39,793 bases of DNA, taken from contig CAYSHK010000023.1 in assembly GCA_964430935.1 (NCBI GenBank), positions 1 through 39,793 on the forward strand. The letters are read 5' to 3'. How positions within the stretch are numbered: position 1 is the first letter of the stretch; the number at the start of each line of letters is the position of its first letter. The notes under the pieces were generated by a model. The model saw only the letters and a list, made by a program, of their open reading frames with translations, ran no database searches and was not told the DNA's origin. The position numbers were made by a program, and so were the translations under genes. Source of the stretch: Thermopetrobacter sp964430935. GTDB lineage: Bacteria > Pseudomonadota > Alphaproteobacteria > Rhizobiales > Aestuariivirgaceae. Positions 30,453-38,575 of the stretch are shown piece after piece.

Positions 30453-31628
30453 CTAGGCGTGCTTCTGCAAGACCGGGGCCAGCTCCCTTGCCCGTCTCCT
30501 GCCATATGAATCAGCCTGCCAGACGTCGTCAAGGTCGCTCAGTCCACCGAGCATCCCTTCCCGCTCCGCGGCATCGAGCGTTTCCGTCACCAGCGAGACG
30601 ATTTCTGTGAAGCGCAGCCGGCCTCCGAGAAAGGCTTCGACGGCCACCTCGTTGGCCGCGTTCAGGATGGTGGTGGCGTTGCCAGAGCGCTTCAGGGCGG
30701 CCAGCGCGAGCGACGGCGCGGGGAACCGCGCGGGATCTATGGCCTCGAAGGTCAGCCGTCCCAGCGCGACCAGATCGAGCCGCTCCACCGGCGCCTCGAT
30801 CCGTTCCGGCCAGGCCATGGCGCAGGCGATCGGCGTGCGCATGTCCGGCACGCCCAGCTGGGCGAGCGTGGATCCGTCCACGTAGGAGACGAGGGAATGG
30901 ACGATGGACTGCGGATGGATCACCGCGTCGAGCTGGTCGGCGCTCACCGGATAGAGATGATAGGCCTCGATCAGCTCCAGCCCCTTGTTCATGAGCGTGG
31001 CGGAATCGATGGTGACCTTCGCGCCCATGTCCCAGTTGGGATGCTTCAGCGCCTCCTCCGGCGTGACCTCGCACAGCGATTCCAGATCGCGCTCCCTGAA
31101 CGGCCCACCGGAGGCCGTGAGGGTGATCCGCTCCACGCTGGCGCCGTTGCGCCGTTCGAAACACTGGAATATGGCGCTGTGCTCGGAATCCACGGGCACC
31201 ACCCGCACACCACGCTCCTCGGCCCGGCGCATGAACAGCTCGCCCGCCGAGACGAGGCACTCCTTGTTGGCGAGGGCCACGGTGTTGCCCGCCTCCACGG
31301 CCGCGAGGGTCGGCTTCAGACCGGCCACACCGACGATGGCCGCCATGACCATGTCCACGGGCCGGGCGGCCGCCTCCAGCACCGCCTCCTCGCCCGCGGC
31401 GGCCTCGATGCCGGTACCCGCCAGCGCATCCCGGAGTTCCTCCAGCCGGCTCTCGTCGGCGGTCACCGCCACCCTGGCGCCGAACTCGCGGGCATCCGCC
31501 GCCAGTCGCGCGATGTTCGCGTTGGCGACGAGCGCCTCCACGGCGAAACGGTCGCGATGATGGCGCACTATGTCCAGCGTGGACTGCCCGATGGAGCCCG
31601 TCGCCCCCAGTATCGTCAGGGTTTTCAT
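30453..31628 (-). CDS. dxr: 1-deoxy-D-xylulose 5-phosphate reductoisomerase
   Basis: A 391-residue enzyme of the MEP isoprenoid pathway. The NADPH-binding motif GATGSIGQST lies at 8-17; the metal and substrate segments are VPVDSEHSAIFQC, LTASGGPFR, HPNWDMGAKVTIDSATLMNK and HPQSIVHSLV. ATG 31628 overlaps the cdsA stop by 4 bases (ATGA), which fixes the start. Its product pathway supplies the undecaprenyl precursor used by uppS in the same cluster. Confidence 0.97.
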   Translation of the reverse strand: MKTLTILGATGSIGQSTLDIVRHHRDRFAVEALVANANIARLAADAREFGARVAVTADESRLEELRDALAGTGIEAAAGEEAVLEAAARPVDMVMAAIVGVAGLKPTLAAVEAGNTVALANKECLVSAGELFMRRAEERGVRVVPVDSEHSAIFQCFERRNGASVERITLTASGGPFRERDLESLCEVTPEEALKHPNWDMGAKVTIDSATLMNKGLELIEAYHLYPVSADQLDAVIHPQSIVHSLVSYVDGSTLAQLGVPDMRTPIACAMAWPERIEAPVERLDLVALGRLTFEAIDPARFPAPSLALAALKRSGNATTILNAANEVAVEAFLGGRLRFTEIVSLVTETLDAAEREGMLGGLSDLDDVWQADSYGRRRARELAPVLQKHA

Positions 31629-32491
31629 ATCTTGTCCCACCAGAACAGAACTCCACAGGCGGCATGCCGGAACGTGCCGCCCGCCCATGTTCCCCATGCC
31701 AGGGCCAGCACGGCCGCCGCCACCAGGCCGTCCACCCGGTCCAGCACCCCGCCGTGGCCGGGAATGACGGAGCCCGAATCCTTCACTCCGAAACGACGTT
31801 TCGCGGCACTCTCGAAAAGATCCCCCACCTGCTCCCACGCCCCGAGGATGGCGCCGAACAGAACCAGGGGCGGCACGGCCAGTCCGGAAAGGGCCGCGAA
31901 AATCCCCGCCGCGAGGGCACCCCCCGCCACCGCGCCGAAGAACCCGCTCCACGTCTTGTTCGGCGAGATGCGCGGAGCGAACTTCGGACCGCCGAACCGC
32001 CGGCCGACGAAATAGGCCAGCGTGTCCGCGGACCAGACGGCGGCGAAGAGCAGCAGAACGGCCGCAAGCCCGCACGGATCACCGGCCCGCAGGGACACCA
32101 GGGCGAAGGCGGGCATCGCCATGTAGGGTACGCCCGCGGGATGGAAGACCGTGAACCCTTTCATGGAGCGGGCCGTCAGCCAGATCGAGCCGCCCCACGC
32201 GAAGAGAACCGCCAGCCACAGCGCCGGCGAAGCGCCGTGCACCAGCCCCGCGACGGCGCCGGCGACGCCGGCCGCGGCATGGAGCACGAACTGGGCGCGG
32301 TCCCCGCCGTGCACGATGGCCGCCCATTCGTGCGCCATGAACACCACGAGCAGGAGAACGAGCGCCAGAAAGGGCAGCACGCCGGCCCACGTCAGCAGGA
32401 GGGCGGCGGGAATCAGCACAGCGGCGGCCATGATCCGCCTCGAGAGATTGCCGCCTCTCCGCGGCGCTGCGGCGCCCTCGTTCTCCGTCAT
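31625..32491 (-). CDS. cdsA: Phosphatidate cytidylyltransferase
   Basis: A 288-residue membrane enzyme that makes CDP-diacylglycerol from phosphatidate and CTP. About eight helices are predicted; the family signature AKRRFGVKDSGSVIPGHGG followed by VLDRVD lies near 235-259. It is packed between uppS (9 bases upstream) and dxr (4-base overlap). Confidence 0.95.
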   Translation of the reverse strand: MTENEGAAAPRRGGNLSRRIMAAAVLIPAALLLTWAGVLPFLALVLLLVVFMAHEWAAIVHGGDRAQFVLHAAAGVAGAVAGLVHGASPALWLAVLFAWGGSIWLTARSMKGFTVFHPAGVPYMAMPAFALVSLRAGDPCGLAAVLLLFAAVWSADTLAYFVGRRFGGPKFAPRISPNKTWSGFFGAVAGGALAAGIFAALSGLAVPPLVLFGAILGAWEQVGDLFESAAKRRFGVKDSGSVIPGHGGVLDRVDGLVAAAVLALAWGTWAGGTFRHAACGVLFWWDKI

Positions 32492-32500
32492 GCGATGCCC

Positions 32501-33274
32501 CTACACCTGGGCGGCACGGGCCTCGCCCGCGACCAGCCCGCCGAAACGCCGCTCCCGGCCGGCATACTCCTCGATGGCCGCACGCAGCAGCTCGCCGTCG
32601 AAGTCCGGCCAGAAATCCTCCACGAACACCAGCTCGGCATAGGCGGACTGCCAGAGAAGGAAGTTGGACAGCCGCTTCTCGTTGCTGGTCCGGATCAGGA
32701 GATCCGGCTCCGGCAGGTCGGGCGCATACATGCAGGCGCTGATGTGCTCCACCCCTATCTCGTCGGGCGAGAGCCGCCCGGCGGCGACCTCGCGGGCCAG
32801 CATCCGGGTCGCGTGCGCGATCTCCTGCCGTCCGCCGTAGTTGAAGGCCACGACCAGGGTCAGCCCCTTGTTGCCCTGCGTCAGCTCCTCGCACTGGCGG
32901 AGCAGCTGCACGATGTCCGGCCCCAGCCCTTCATGCGATCCGATGATGCGGATGCGGACCCCCATGGCGTGGAGCTCCGCCACGTCCTTGTGGATGAAAC
33001 GCTTCAGCAGCGTGAACAGATAGGCCACCTCGGCGCGGGGCCGCGACCAGTTCTCGGACGAGAAGGAATAGAGGGTCAGGACCTCCAGTCCCATGTCGTG
33101 GGCCGCCCGCACCGTCCGCCTCACGGCGTCCACCCCCGCCTTGTGGCCGGCCGAACGGGGCAGCCCGCGCGCCTTGGCCCAGCGGCCGTTGCCGTCCATG
33201 ATGATGGCTACGTGCCGCGGCATGGCACGCGGCGTCGCCGGTTCCGGCAGTCTACTGGCCCCTTGCTGCTTCAT
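32501..33274 (-). CDS. uppS: Undecaprenyl (di-trans,poly-cis) diphosphate synthase
   Basis: A 257-residue cis-prenyltransferase that makes the lipid carrier for wall and LPS synthesis. IIMDGNGRWAK holds the catalytic Asp27; SFSSENWSRP and DLLIRTSNEKRLSNFLLWQ follow. The latter is normally RT(S/G)GE; here Gly is replaced by Asn198. ATG 33274 is preferred; a longer frame from 33322 adds unlike residues. It lies 53 bases after frr. Confidence 0.96.
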   Translation of the reverse strand: MKQQGASRLPEPATPRAMPRHVAIIMDGNGRWAKARGLPRSAGHKAGVDAVRRTVRAAHDMGLEVLTLYSFSSENWSRPRAEVAYLFTLLKRFIHKDVAELHAMGVRIRIIGSHEGLGPDIVQLLRQCEELTQGNKGLTLVVAFNYGGRQEIAHATRMLAREVAAGRLSPDEIGVEHISACMYAPDLPEPDLLIRTSNEKRLSNFLLWQSAYAELVFVEDFWPDFDGELLRAAIEEYAGRERRFGGLVAGEARAAQV

Positions 33275-33327
33275 GCTCGCCCTGGTGTCTCCGGAAATAT
33301 GGATGCCCCCTTTCGCACGCAAGCCGT

Positions 33328-33894
33328 TCAGACCTGCATGATCTCCTCGTCCTTCTTGGCAAGAAGGTCATCTATCTCCTTGATATATTTGTTCGTCAGC
33401 TCCTGAACCTCATCGGCAAGGCTGTGATGCTCGTCCTCGCTGATCTTGTGTTCCTTCTCGAGCTTCTTCAGCATGTCCATGCCGTCGCGCCGCACGTTGC
33501 GCACCGCGACACGGGCCTGCTCCGCATACTGATGGGCGACCCGCGTCAGCTCCTTGCGGCGCTCCTGGGACAGCTCGGGGATGGGCACGCGGATGACATT
33601 GCCCTCGGTCTGCGGATTCAGGCCGAGCGAGGATTCGCGGATGGCCTTCTCGACGGCCTGCACCAGCGACTGATCCCACACCTGCACCGAGAGCAGGCGC
33701 GGCTCCGGCACGGAGACCGTTCCGACCTGGTTGATCGGCATCTTCGACCCGTAGGCATTGACCTGAACGTGTTCCAGAAGCGACGTGGAGGCACGCCCGG
33801 TACGCAGCCCCGCGAACTCCTCCTTCAGAACGTTCACCGCGCCTTCCATGCGGCGCTTCAGATCGTTCATGTCGAGACTGTCGGTATCGGACAT
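33328..33894 (-). CDS. frr: Ribosome recycling factor
   Basis: A 188-residue factor that, with EF-G, splits the post-termination ribosome. Two-domain RRF fold: the long helices begin with DLKRRMEGAVNVLKEEFAGLRTGRAST, followed by the domain II strands (VNAYGSKMPINQVGTVSVPE) and the C-terminal helix with RVAVRNVRRDG and KYIKEIDDLLAKKDEEIMQV. Full length, no oddity. It lies 64 bases after pyrH. Confidence 0.97.
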   Translation of the reverse strand: MSDTDSLDMNDLKRRMEGAVNVLKEEFAGLRTGRASTSLLEHVQVNAYGSKMPINQVGTVSVPEPRLLSVQVWDQSLVQAVEKAIRESSLGLNPQTEGNVIRVPIPELSQERRKELTRVAHQYAEQARVAVRNVRRDGMDMLKKLEKEHKISEDEHHSLADEVQELTNKYIKEIDDLLAKKDEEIMQV

Positions 33895-33958
33895 CTGACG
33901 AAACTCCCCTGTATCTCAGAATTGCGGTTTCCGCCTTCGCGCACGGATGCGGCCCGTG

Positions 33959-34681
33959 TCAGTCTCCGGCCACCACCCGCGTGAAGGTCCCCCGTCCCTG
34001 CAGCACGTCCAGAAGCGCTCCCTCCTCCCGGATGGAGAATACGATCAAAGGAATGCCGTTGTCACGCGCCAAGGCGATGGCCGCGGCATCCATGATCTTC
34101 AGATCGCGCTTCAGGACCTCCGTATAGGTGATCTCGTCGAAACGCTCCGCCGAAGGATCCTTCTTCGGGTCGGCCGAATACACACCGTCCACGCTGGTTC
34201 CCTTCAGCAGCGCGTCGCAGCCCATCTCCGCCGCGCGCAGGGCGGCGCCGGTGTCGGTCGTGAAGTAGGGATTTCCCGTGCCCGCCGCGAACAGCACCAC
34301 CCTGCCCTTCTCCAGATGGCGCACGGCGCGGGGCCGCGCGAAGCTCTCGCAGACGGTGGGCATGGGTATGGCCGACATGACGCGGGCGTCGACTCCCCTG
34401 CCCTTCAGCGCGTTCTGCATCGCCAGCGCGTTCATGACCGTGGCCAGCATGCCCATGTAGTCGGCGCTGGCACGCTCCATGCCCGAAGCGGCGCCGGCCA
34501 CGCCGCGGAAGATGTTGCCACCCCCGATGACCAGCCCGATCTCGTGTCCGCGCCGGTGCGCCTCGGCGATCTCGCCGGCGACCCGGTCCACCATGTCCAT
34601 GTCGATGCCGAAGTCCCGGGCGCCCATCAGCGCCTCGCCGGAAATCTTCAGCAGCACCCGCCTGAAACCGTTCTCGGCCAT
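33959..34681 (-). CDS. pyrH: Uridylate kinase
   Basis: A 240-residue UMP kinase of the amino acid kinase fold. It carries VLLKISGEALMG, GLVIGGGNIFRG, and GTGNPYFTTDTGAALRA (UMP and ATP sites). ATG 34681 is chosen because AGGAAAGG precedes it; an in-frame ATG at 34702 would add seven residues. A strong terminator lies between tsf and pyrH, so pyrH-frr-uppS-cdsA-dxr is probably driven by a promoter in 34682-34730. Confidence 0.97.
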   Translation of the reverse strand: MAENGFRRVLLKISGEALMGARDFGIDMDMVDRVAGEIAEAHRRGHEIGLVIGGGNIFRGVAGAASGMERASADYMGMLATVMNALAMQNALKGRGVDARVMSAIPMPTVCESFARPRAVRHLEKGRVVLFAAGTGNPYFTTDTGAALRAAEMGCDALLKGTSVDGVYSADPKKDPSAERFDEITYTEVLKRDLKIMDAAAIALARDNGIPLIVFSIREEGALLDVLQGRGTFTRVVAGD

Positions 34682-34729
34682 GGCCGCCCTTTCCTGATGC
34701 ATCCCCCTGCGAAACGAATCCGGAGCAGG

Positions 34730-34762
34730 AAAAAGGCCCCGCCTCGTCGAGGCAGGGCCTTA
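34730..34762 (-). terminator. Terminator after tsf
   Basis: A 12-bp stem with one mismatch (34733-34745 with 34749-34761) around a 3-base loop; on the minus strand it is followed by TTTTTCC. It ends the rpsB-tsf unit about 80 bases after the tsf stop. Confidence 0.9.
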
Positions 34763-34840
34763 GCACATTCATGCCCGCTCCGCCACCTCGGCGCGGTGCT
34801 GTCAGTTGACGCAGCGCCGCGCAGACGGAGCCGGAGATCC

Positions 34841-35767
34841 TCACACTCCGGCGGTCTTGGCGACCTCCGCGGCGAAGTCCTCCTGCTTCTTCTCGACGCC
34901 CTCGCCGAGCTGCATGCGCTGGAAGCCCGTGAGCTTCACCGGAGCGCCGACTTCCGATTCGGCTTCCTTGACCACCTTCTCGACGGGCGTCTCGTTGTCC
35001 ATCACGAAGAGCTGGCTCATCAGGACGGATTCCTTGAAGAACTTCTTCATCCGGCCCTCCACCATCTTCTCGATGATGTTCTCCGGCTTGCCGGATTCTC
35101 GGGCCTGCTCCATGTAGACGGCGCGCTCGCGCTCGGCGACGTCGGCGGGGATGTCGGCCTCGGTCAGGGCCAGCGGCGCGGCGGCGGCAACATGCATGGC
35201 CAGCTTCTTGCCCAGCTCCTCGAGCTTCGCGGTGTCACCGGAGGACTCCAGGGCCACCAGCACGCCGATCTTGCCCAGCCCGGGCGCGGCCTGATTGTGC
35301 ATGTAGGCCACGACGGCACCCTCGGGAACCTCCAGATAGGCGGTGCGGCGCACGGTCATGTTCTCACCGATCTTGCCGACCATCTCCTTGACGTACTCTT
35401 CGACGCTCTTTTCGGAGCCGGGGAATGGAGCGGCCTTGAGGGCCTCGATGTCACCTTTGGCATCCAGGGCCACCCGGGCGATCTCGGAGACCATCTTCTG
35501 GAACTCCTCGTTGCGGGCGACGAAATCGGTCTCGGAGTTGACCTCCACCAGGGCGGCGCGGGTACCGTCGGTCACCACGCCCACCAGCCCCTCGGCGGCG
35601 GCGCGGGACGATTTCTTGGCCGCCTTGGAGAGCCCCTTGGCGCGCAGCCAGTCGATGGCCTTCTCCATGTCGCCGTCGTTCTCGGTCAGCGCCTGCTTGC
35701 AGTCCATCATGCCTGCGCCGGTCTTCTCGCGCAGTTCCTTCACCATGCTCGCGGTGATCTTGCTCAT
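34841..35767 (-). CDS. tsf: Translation elongation factor Ts
   Basis: A 308-residue exchange factor for EF-Tu. The N-terminal TS-N domain (MVKELREKTGAGMMDCKQAL) is followed by the EF-Ts signature ETDFVARNEEF and the core and coiled segments. ATG 35767 is the family start, preceded by AAGGA. It lies 111 bases after rpsB and is followed by a terminator. Confidence 0.97.
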   Translation of the reverse strand: MSKITASMVKELREKTGAGMMDCKQALTENDGDMEKAIDWLRAKGLSKAAKKSSRAAAEGLVGVVTDGTRAALVEVNSETDFVARNEEFQKMVSEIARVALDAKGDIEALKAAPFPGSEKSVEEYVKEMVGKIGENMTVRRTAYLEVPEGAVVAYMHNQAAPGLGKIGVLVALESSGDTAKLEELGKKLAMHVAAAAPLALTEADIPADVAERERAVYMEQARESGKPENIIEKMVEGRMKKFFKESVLMSQLFVMDNETPVEKVVKEAESEVGAPVKLTGFQRMQLGEGVEKKQEDFAAEVAKTAGV

Positions 35768-35878
35768 CGTTCCGTATCCTTCTTCTGGAAAGGCCGGCGC
35801 ACGCCGACCGGAGGGGGACGGCGCGCGCACGGCGCATTGCGCAGTCTCGGCGGCGGACGCCCGTGCCCGCCGTACCGC

Positions 35879-36943
35879 TCAGTTCTTCGCGGCCTTCGCC
35901 TGGTCCACCTTGGCCCGCGGCGGCTTGCCGGCAAGCAGCTCCTTCGCCTGCTCGATCCACTCCTCGCGCTCGATGCGGCCGCCCAGGCCGAGCTTCTCGT
36001 CGAGCTCCTTCGCCTGCTCGGGCGTGAGCTCCGCAAGCTGCCTGAAGGAAGTGATGCCGCCCTCGCGCAGCTTCTTCTCCAGCACCGGGCCGACACCGGA
36101 CAGCAGGGAGAGATCGTCGCCTCCGTCGGTGGAACCCTCGGCGGCCGGAGCCTCCTCGGCGGCCGGAGCCTCCTCCGCGGGAGTCCCGGCCAGCGCCGGC
36201 TCCTCGATCACCGGCTCGGCCATCTCGCCGATGTCCTCTCCGGCGGCGCCGGCAGCCATGGAGATGCCCTCGATGGCGGCCTTGGAGATCAGGTCGCAGT
36301 ACAGGGCGATGGCGCGGGAGGCGTCGTCGTTGCCCGGGACGGGATAGTCGATGCCGTCCGGGTCGCAATTGGTGTCGAGAATGGCCACCACCGGAATGCC
36401 CAGGCGATTGGCCTCCTTCACCGCGATCTGCTCCTTGTTGGTATCGATGACGAACATGATGTCGGGAATGCCGCCCATGTCCTTGATGCCGCCCAGCGCG
36501 CGCTCCAGCTTGTCGCGCTTGCGGGTGAGCTGGAGCAGCTCCTTCTTGGTGTAGGCCTCGGCCTTCTCCGAATCGAGGATGTCCTCCAGCTCGCGCAGCT
36601 TGCGGATGGACTGGGAGATGGTCTTCCAGTTGGTCAGGGTGCCGCCCAGCCAGCGATGGTTGATGTAGTACTGGGCGCAGGCCTTCGCGGCCTCGGCGAT
36701 CGGCTCGGAGGCCTGCCGCTTGGTGCCGACGAACAGGACGCGGCCGCCCTTGGCCACGGTGTCGCGTACCGCCACCAGCGCCTGGTGGAACAGCGGAATG
36801 GTCTGGGAAAGGTCGATGATGTGGATGCCGTTGCGGGCACCGTAGATGTAGGGGGCCATCTTCGGATTCCAGCGGTGGGTCCGATGGCCGAAATGCGCGC
36901 CGGCCTCGAGCAGGTCGCGCATGGAAACGTCAGGCAGAGCCAT
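35879..36943 (-). CDS. rpsB: Ribosomal protein S2 with C-terminal helix-hairpin-helix domain
   Basis: A 354-residue protein, about 100 residues longer than a standard S2. Residues 1-228 are the S2 core (RDLLEAGAHFGHRTHRWNP, FVIDTNKEQIAVKEANRLGIP, IPVVAILDTNCDPDGIDYP). A Glu/Ala/Pro linker (about 235-272), built partly of a repeated EEAPAA unit, leads to a helix-hairpin-helix module (about 276-338) with LLSGVGPVLEKKLREGGI, and then a basic tail. Such a domain usually binds nucleic acid. ATG 36943 has GGAG 9 bases before it. First gene of rpsB-tsf; its own promoter is at 37124-37152. Confidence 0.96.
   Translation of the reverse strand: MALPDVSMRDLLEAGAHFGHRTHRWNPKMAPYIYGARNGIHIIDLSQTIPLFHQALVAVRDTVAKGGRVLFVGTKRQASEPIAEAAKACAQYYINHRWLGGTLTNWKTISQSIRKLRELEDILDSEKAEAYTKKELLQLTRKRDKLERALGGIKDMGGIPDIMFVIDTNKEQIAVKEANRLGIPVVAILDTNCDPDGIDYPVPGNDDASRAIALYCDLISKAAIEGISMAAGAAGEDIGEMAEPVIEEPALAGTPAEEAPAAEEAPAAEGSTDGGDDLSLLSGVGPVLEKKLREGGITSFRQLAELTPEQAKELDEKLGLGGRIEREEWIEQAKELLAGKPPRAKVDQAKAAKN
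36139..36174. repeat. Two perfect copies of an 18-base unit in rpsB
   Basis: CGGCGGCCGGAGCCTCCT occurs twice in tandem inside rpsB. It encodes a repeated six-residue Glu/Ala/Pro unit in the linker between the S2 core and the helix-hairpin-helix domain. Its perfect identity suggests recent slippage; linker length may vary between strains. Confidence 0.9.
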
Positions 36944-37088
36944 GGCCTGTCACTCCTTCTTCTCCGGTTCGATCCTCCGCGCGGGCCGTGATGTCACCCT
37001 CCCCGTGGAGGGCACCGGATGGCCGAAGGGCTATGTGGGAGCCTCCGCTCCGTGCCCGACAGCCGCCTGGCCGCACGCGTGTGAAATG

Positions 37089-37114
37089 GCCGCGCGGGTT
37101 CTTCCCCGCGCGGC
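37089..37114 (-). other. Hairpin at the 5' end of the rpsB leader
   Basis: A 10-bp GC stem (37089-37098 with 37105-37114) around a 6-base loop, starting about 3 bases after the transcription start predicted from the 37124-37152 promoter. The leader is about 174 bases. It may stabilise the mRNA or take part in S2 autoregulation, known for E. coli rpsB. It could also act as the icd terminator, but it has only a short ATTTC tail. Confidence 0.5.
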
Positions 37115-37123
37115 GTGCGCCTG

Positions 37124-37152
37124 CTTTTACGCGACAGCGCCTCCGATTGCAA
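37124..37152 (-). promoter_or_regulatory. rpsB promoter
   Basis: On the minus strand, TTGCAA (37152-37147), 17 bases, TAAAAG (37129-37124). Good spacing; the discriminator after the -10 is GC-rich (CAGGCGC), as expected for a stringently controlled ribosomal promoter. It lies just after the icd stop. Confidence 0.7.
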
Positions 37153-37179
37153 GAGGCTTTCCCGGAGGATCCCCCGGCT

Positions 37180-38406
37180 TCAGGCCTCCATGGCCTTCCG
37201 CAGGTTCTCGTCGATCTTCTCCAGGAAACCGGTGGTGGTGAGCCATTTCTGCTCGGGCCCGATGAGGATCGCCAGATCCTTGGTCATGAAGCCCGATTCG
37301 ATGGTCTCGACGACCACCTTCTCCAGCGTCTCGGCGAAGCGGATCAGCTCGTCGTTGCCGTCCAGCTTGCCGCGGTGGGCCAGCCCGCGCGTCCAGGCGA
37401 AGATGGACGCGGTGGAGTTCGTGGAGGTCTCCTTGCCCTCCTGGTGCAGACGGTAGTGGCGGGTCACCGTGCCGTGCGCCGCCTCCGCCTCCATGGTCCT
37501 TCCGTCCGGGGTCAGCAGCACGGAGGTCATGAGACCGAGGGACCCGAAGCCCTGCGCCACGATGTCGGACTGCACGTCGCCGTCGTAGTTCTTGCACGCC
37601 CAGACGAAACCGCCCGACCATTTCAGCGCGCAGGCCACCATGTCGTCGATGAGCCGGTGCTCGTAGGTCAGGCCGTGCTCGTCGAAGGCCGCCTTGAACT
37701 CCTTCTCGTAGACCTCCTGGAAGATGTCCTTGAAGCGGCCGTCGTAGGCCTTCAGGATGGTGTTCTTGGTGGAGAAGTAGAGCGGCCACTTCCGGTTCAG
37801 CGCGAAATTGAAGCAGGCCCGCGCGAAGTCGTAGATCGACTTGTCGGTGTTGAACATGCCCAGCGCCACGCCGCCGCCGTCCTGCTTGACGAAGCCGTGC
37901 ACCTCCCGCTCGACGACGGTGCCGTCCTCGCCCTCGTAGCGGATGGTGAGCTTGCCGACGCCCTCTGGTATCACGAAATCCTGCGCCCGGTACTGGTCGC
38001 CGTAGGCGTGGCGGCCGATGACGATGGGACGCGTCCAGCCCGGTACCAGGCGGGGGATGTTGCGGCACACGATGGGCTCGCGGAAGACCACGCCGCCGAG
38101 GATGTTGCGTATGGTGCCGTTGGGCGAGCGCCACATCTTCTTCAGGCCGAACTCCTCCACCCGCGCCTCGTCGGGCGTGATGGTCGCGCATTTCACGCCG
38201 ACGCCATGCTCCTTTATGGCCAGCGCCGCGTCGATGGTCACCTGGTCGTCGGTCGCATCGCGGTTCTGGATCGACAGATCGAAGTAGAGGAGATTCACGT
38301 CCACGTAGGGCAGGATCAGCTTCTCCTTGATCATGTGCCAGATGATGCGGGTCATTTCGTCGCCATCGAGCTCGACGACCGGGTTTTCCACCTTGATCTT
38401 CGCCAT
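37180..38406 (-). CDS. icd: NADP-dependent isocitrate dehydrogenase, eukaryotic-like type
   Basis: A 408-residue TCA-cycle enzyme that converts isocitrate to 2-oxoglutarate. It is of the homodimeric type shared with eukaryotes and many alphaproteobacteria: KVENPVVELDGDEMTRIIW at the start, then WRSPNGTIRN, RHAYGDQYRA, DDMVACALKWSGGFVWACKNYDGD and EAAHGTVTRHYR. ATG 38406 is preceded by AGAGGG. It is divergent from the UbiH-like gene and carries metabolic flow on from gltA in this window. Confidence 0.97.
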   Translation of the reverse strand: MAKIKVENPVVELDGDEMTRIIWHMIKEKLILPYVDVNLLYFDLSIQNRDATDDQVTIDAALAIKEHGVGVKCATITPDEARVEEFGLKKMWRSPNGTIRNILGGVVFREPIVCRNIPRLVPGWTRPIVIGRHAYGDQYRAQDFVIPEGVGKLTIRYEGEDGTVVEREVHGFVKQDGGGVALGMFNTDKSIYDFARACFNFALNRKWPLYFSTKNTILKAYDGRFKDIFQEVYEKEFKAAFDEHGLTYEHRLIDDMVACALKWSGGFVWACKNYDGDVQSDIVAQGFGSLGLMTSVLLTPDGRTMEAEAAHGTVTRHYRLHQEGKETSTNSTASIFAWTRGLAHRGKLDGNDELIRFAETLEKVVVETIESGFMTKDLAILIGPEQKWLTTTGFLEKIDENLRKAMEA

Positions 38407-38500
38407 GTATCCCTCTTCGTTGCTTGCGGCAGTACGTCCTTCACGCAGGTCATAGAGCATATTGCGCCCGCGGAAAAGTCATCCGGGGGACGCAAGACTT

Positions 38501-38530
38501 TTGACGCATGCGCGAACGGACTGCTACATG
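38501..38530 (+). promoter_or_regulatory. Candidate promoter of the UbiH-like gene
   Basis: TTGACG (38501-38506), 18 bases, TACATG (38525-38530). The -35 is strong, the -10 weak. A start near 38537 would exclude the in-frame ATG at 38528 and supports ATG 38576. Confidence 0.4.
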
Positions 38531-38575
38531 GAACCGCGAACAGGGACGAAACGGCACAGGGCGGAGACCGGCGTC

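Noticed and set aside
38528..38575. ATG 38528 as the start of the UbiH-like gene
   Set aside because: It overlaps the likely -10 region, has no ribosome binding site, and adds 16 residues before the family's usual start.
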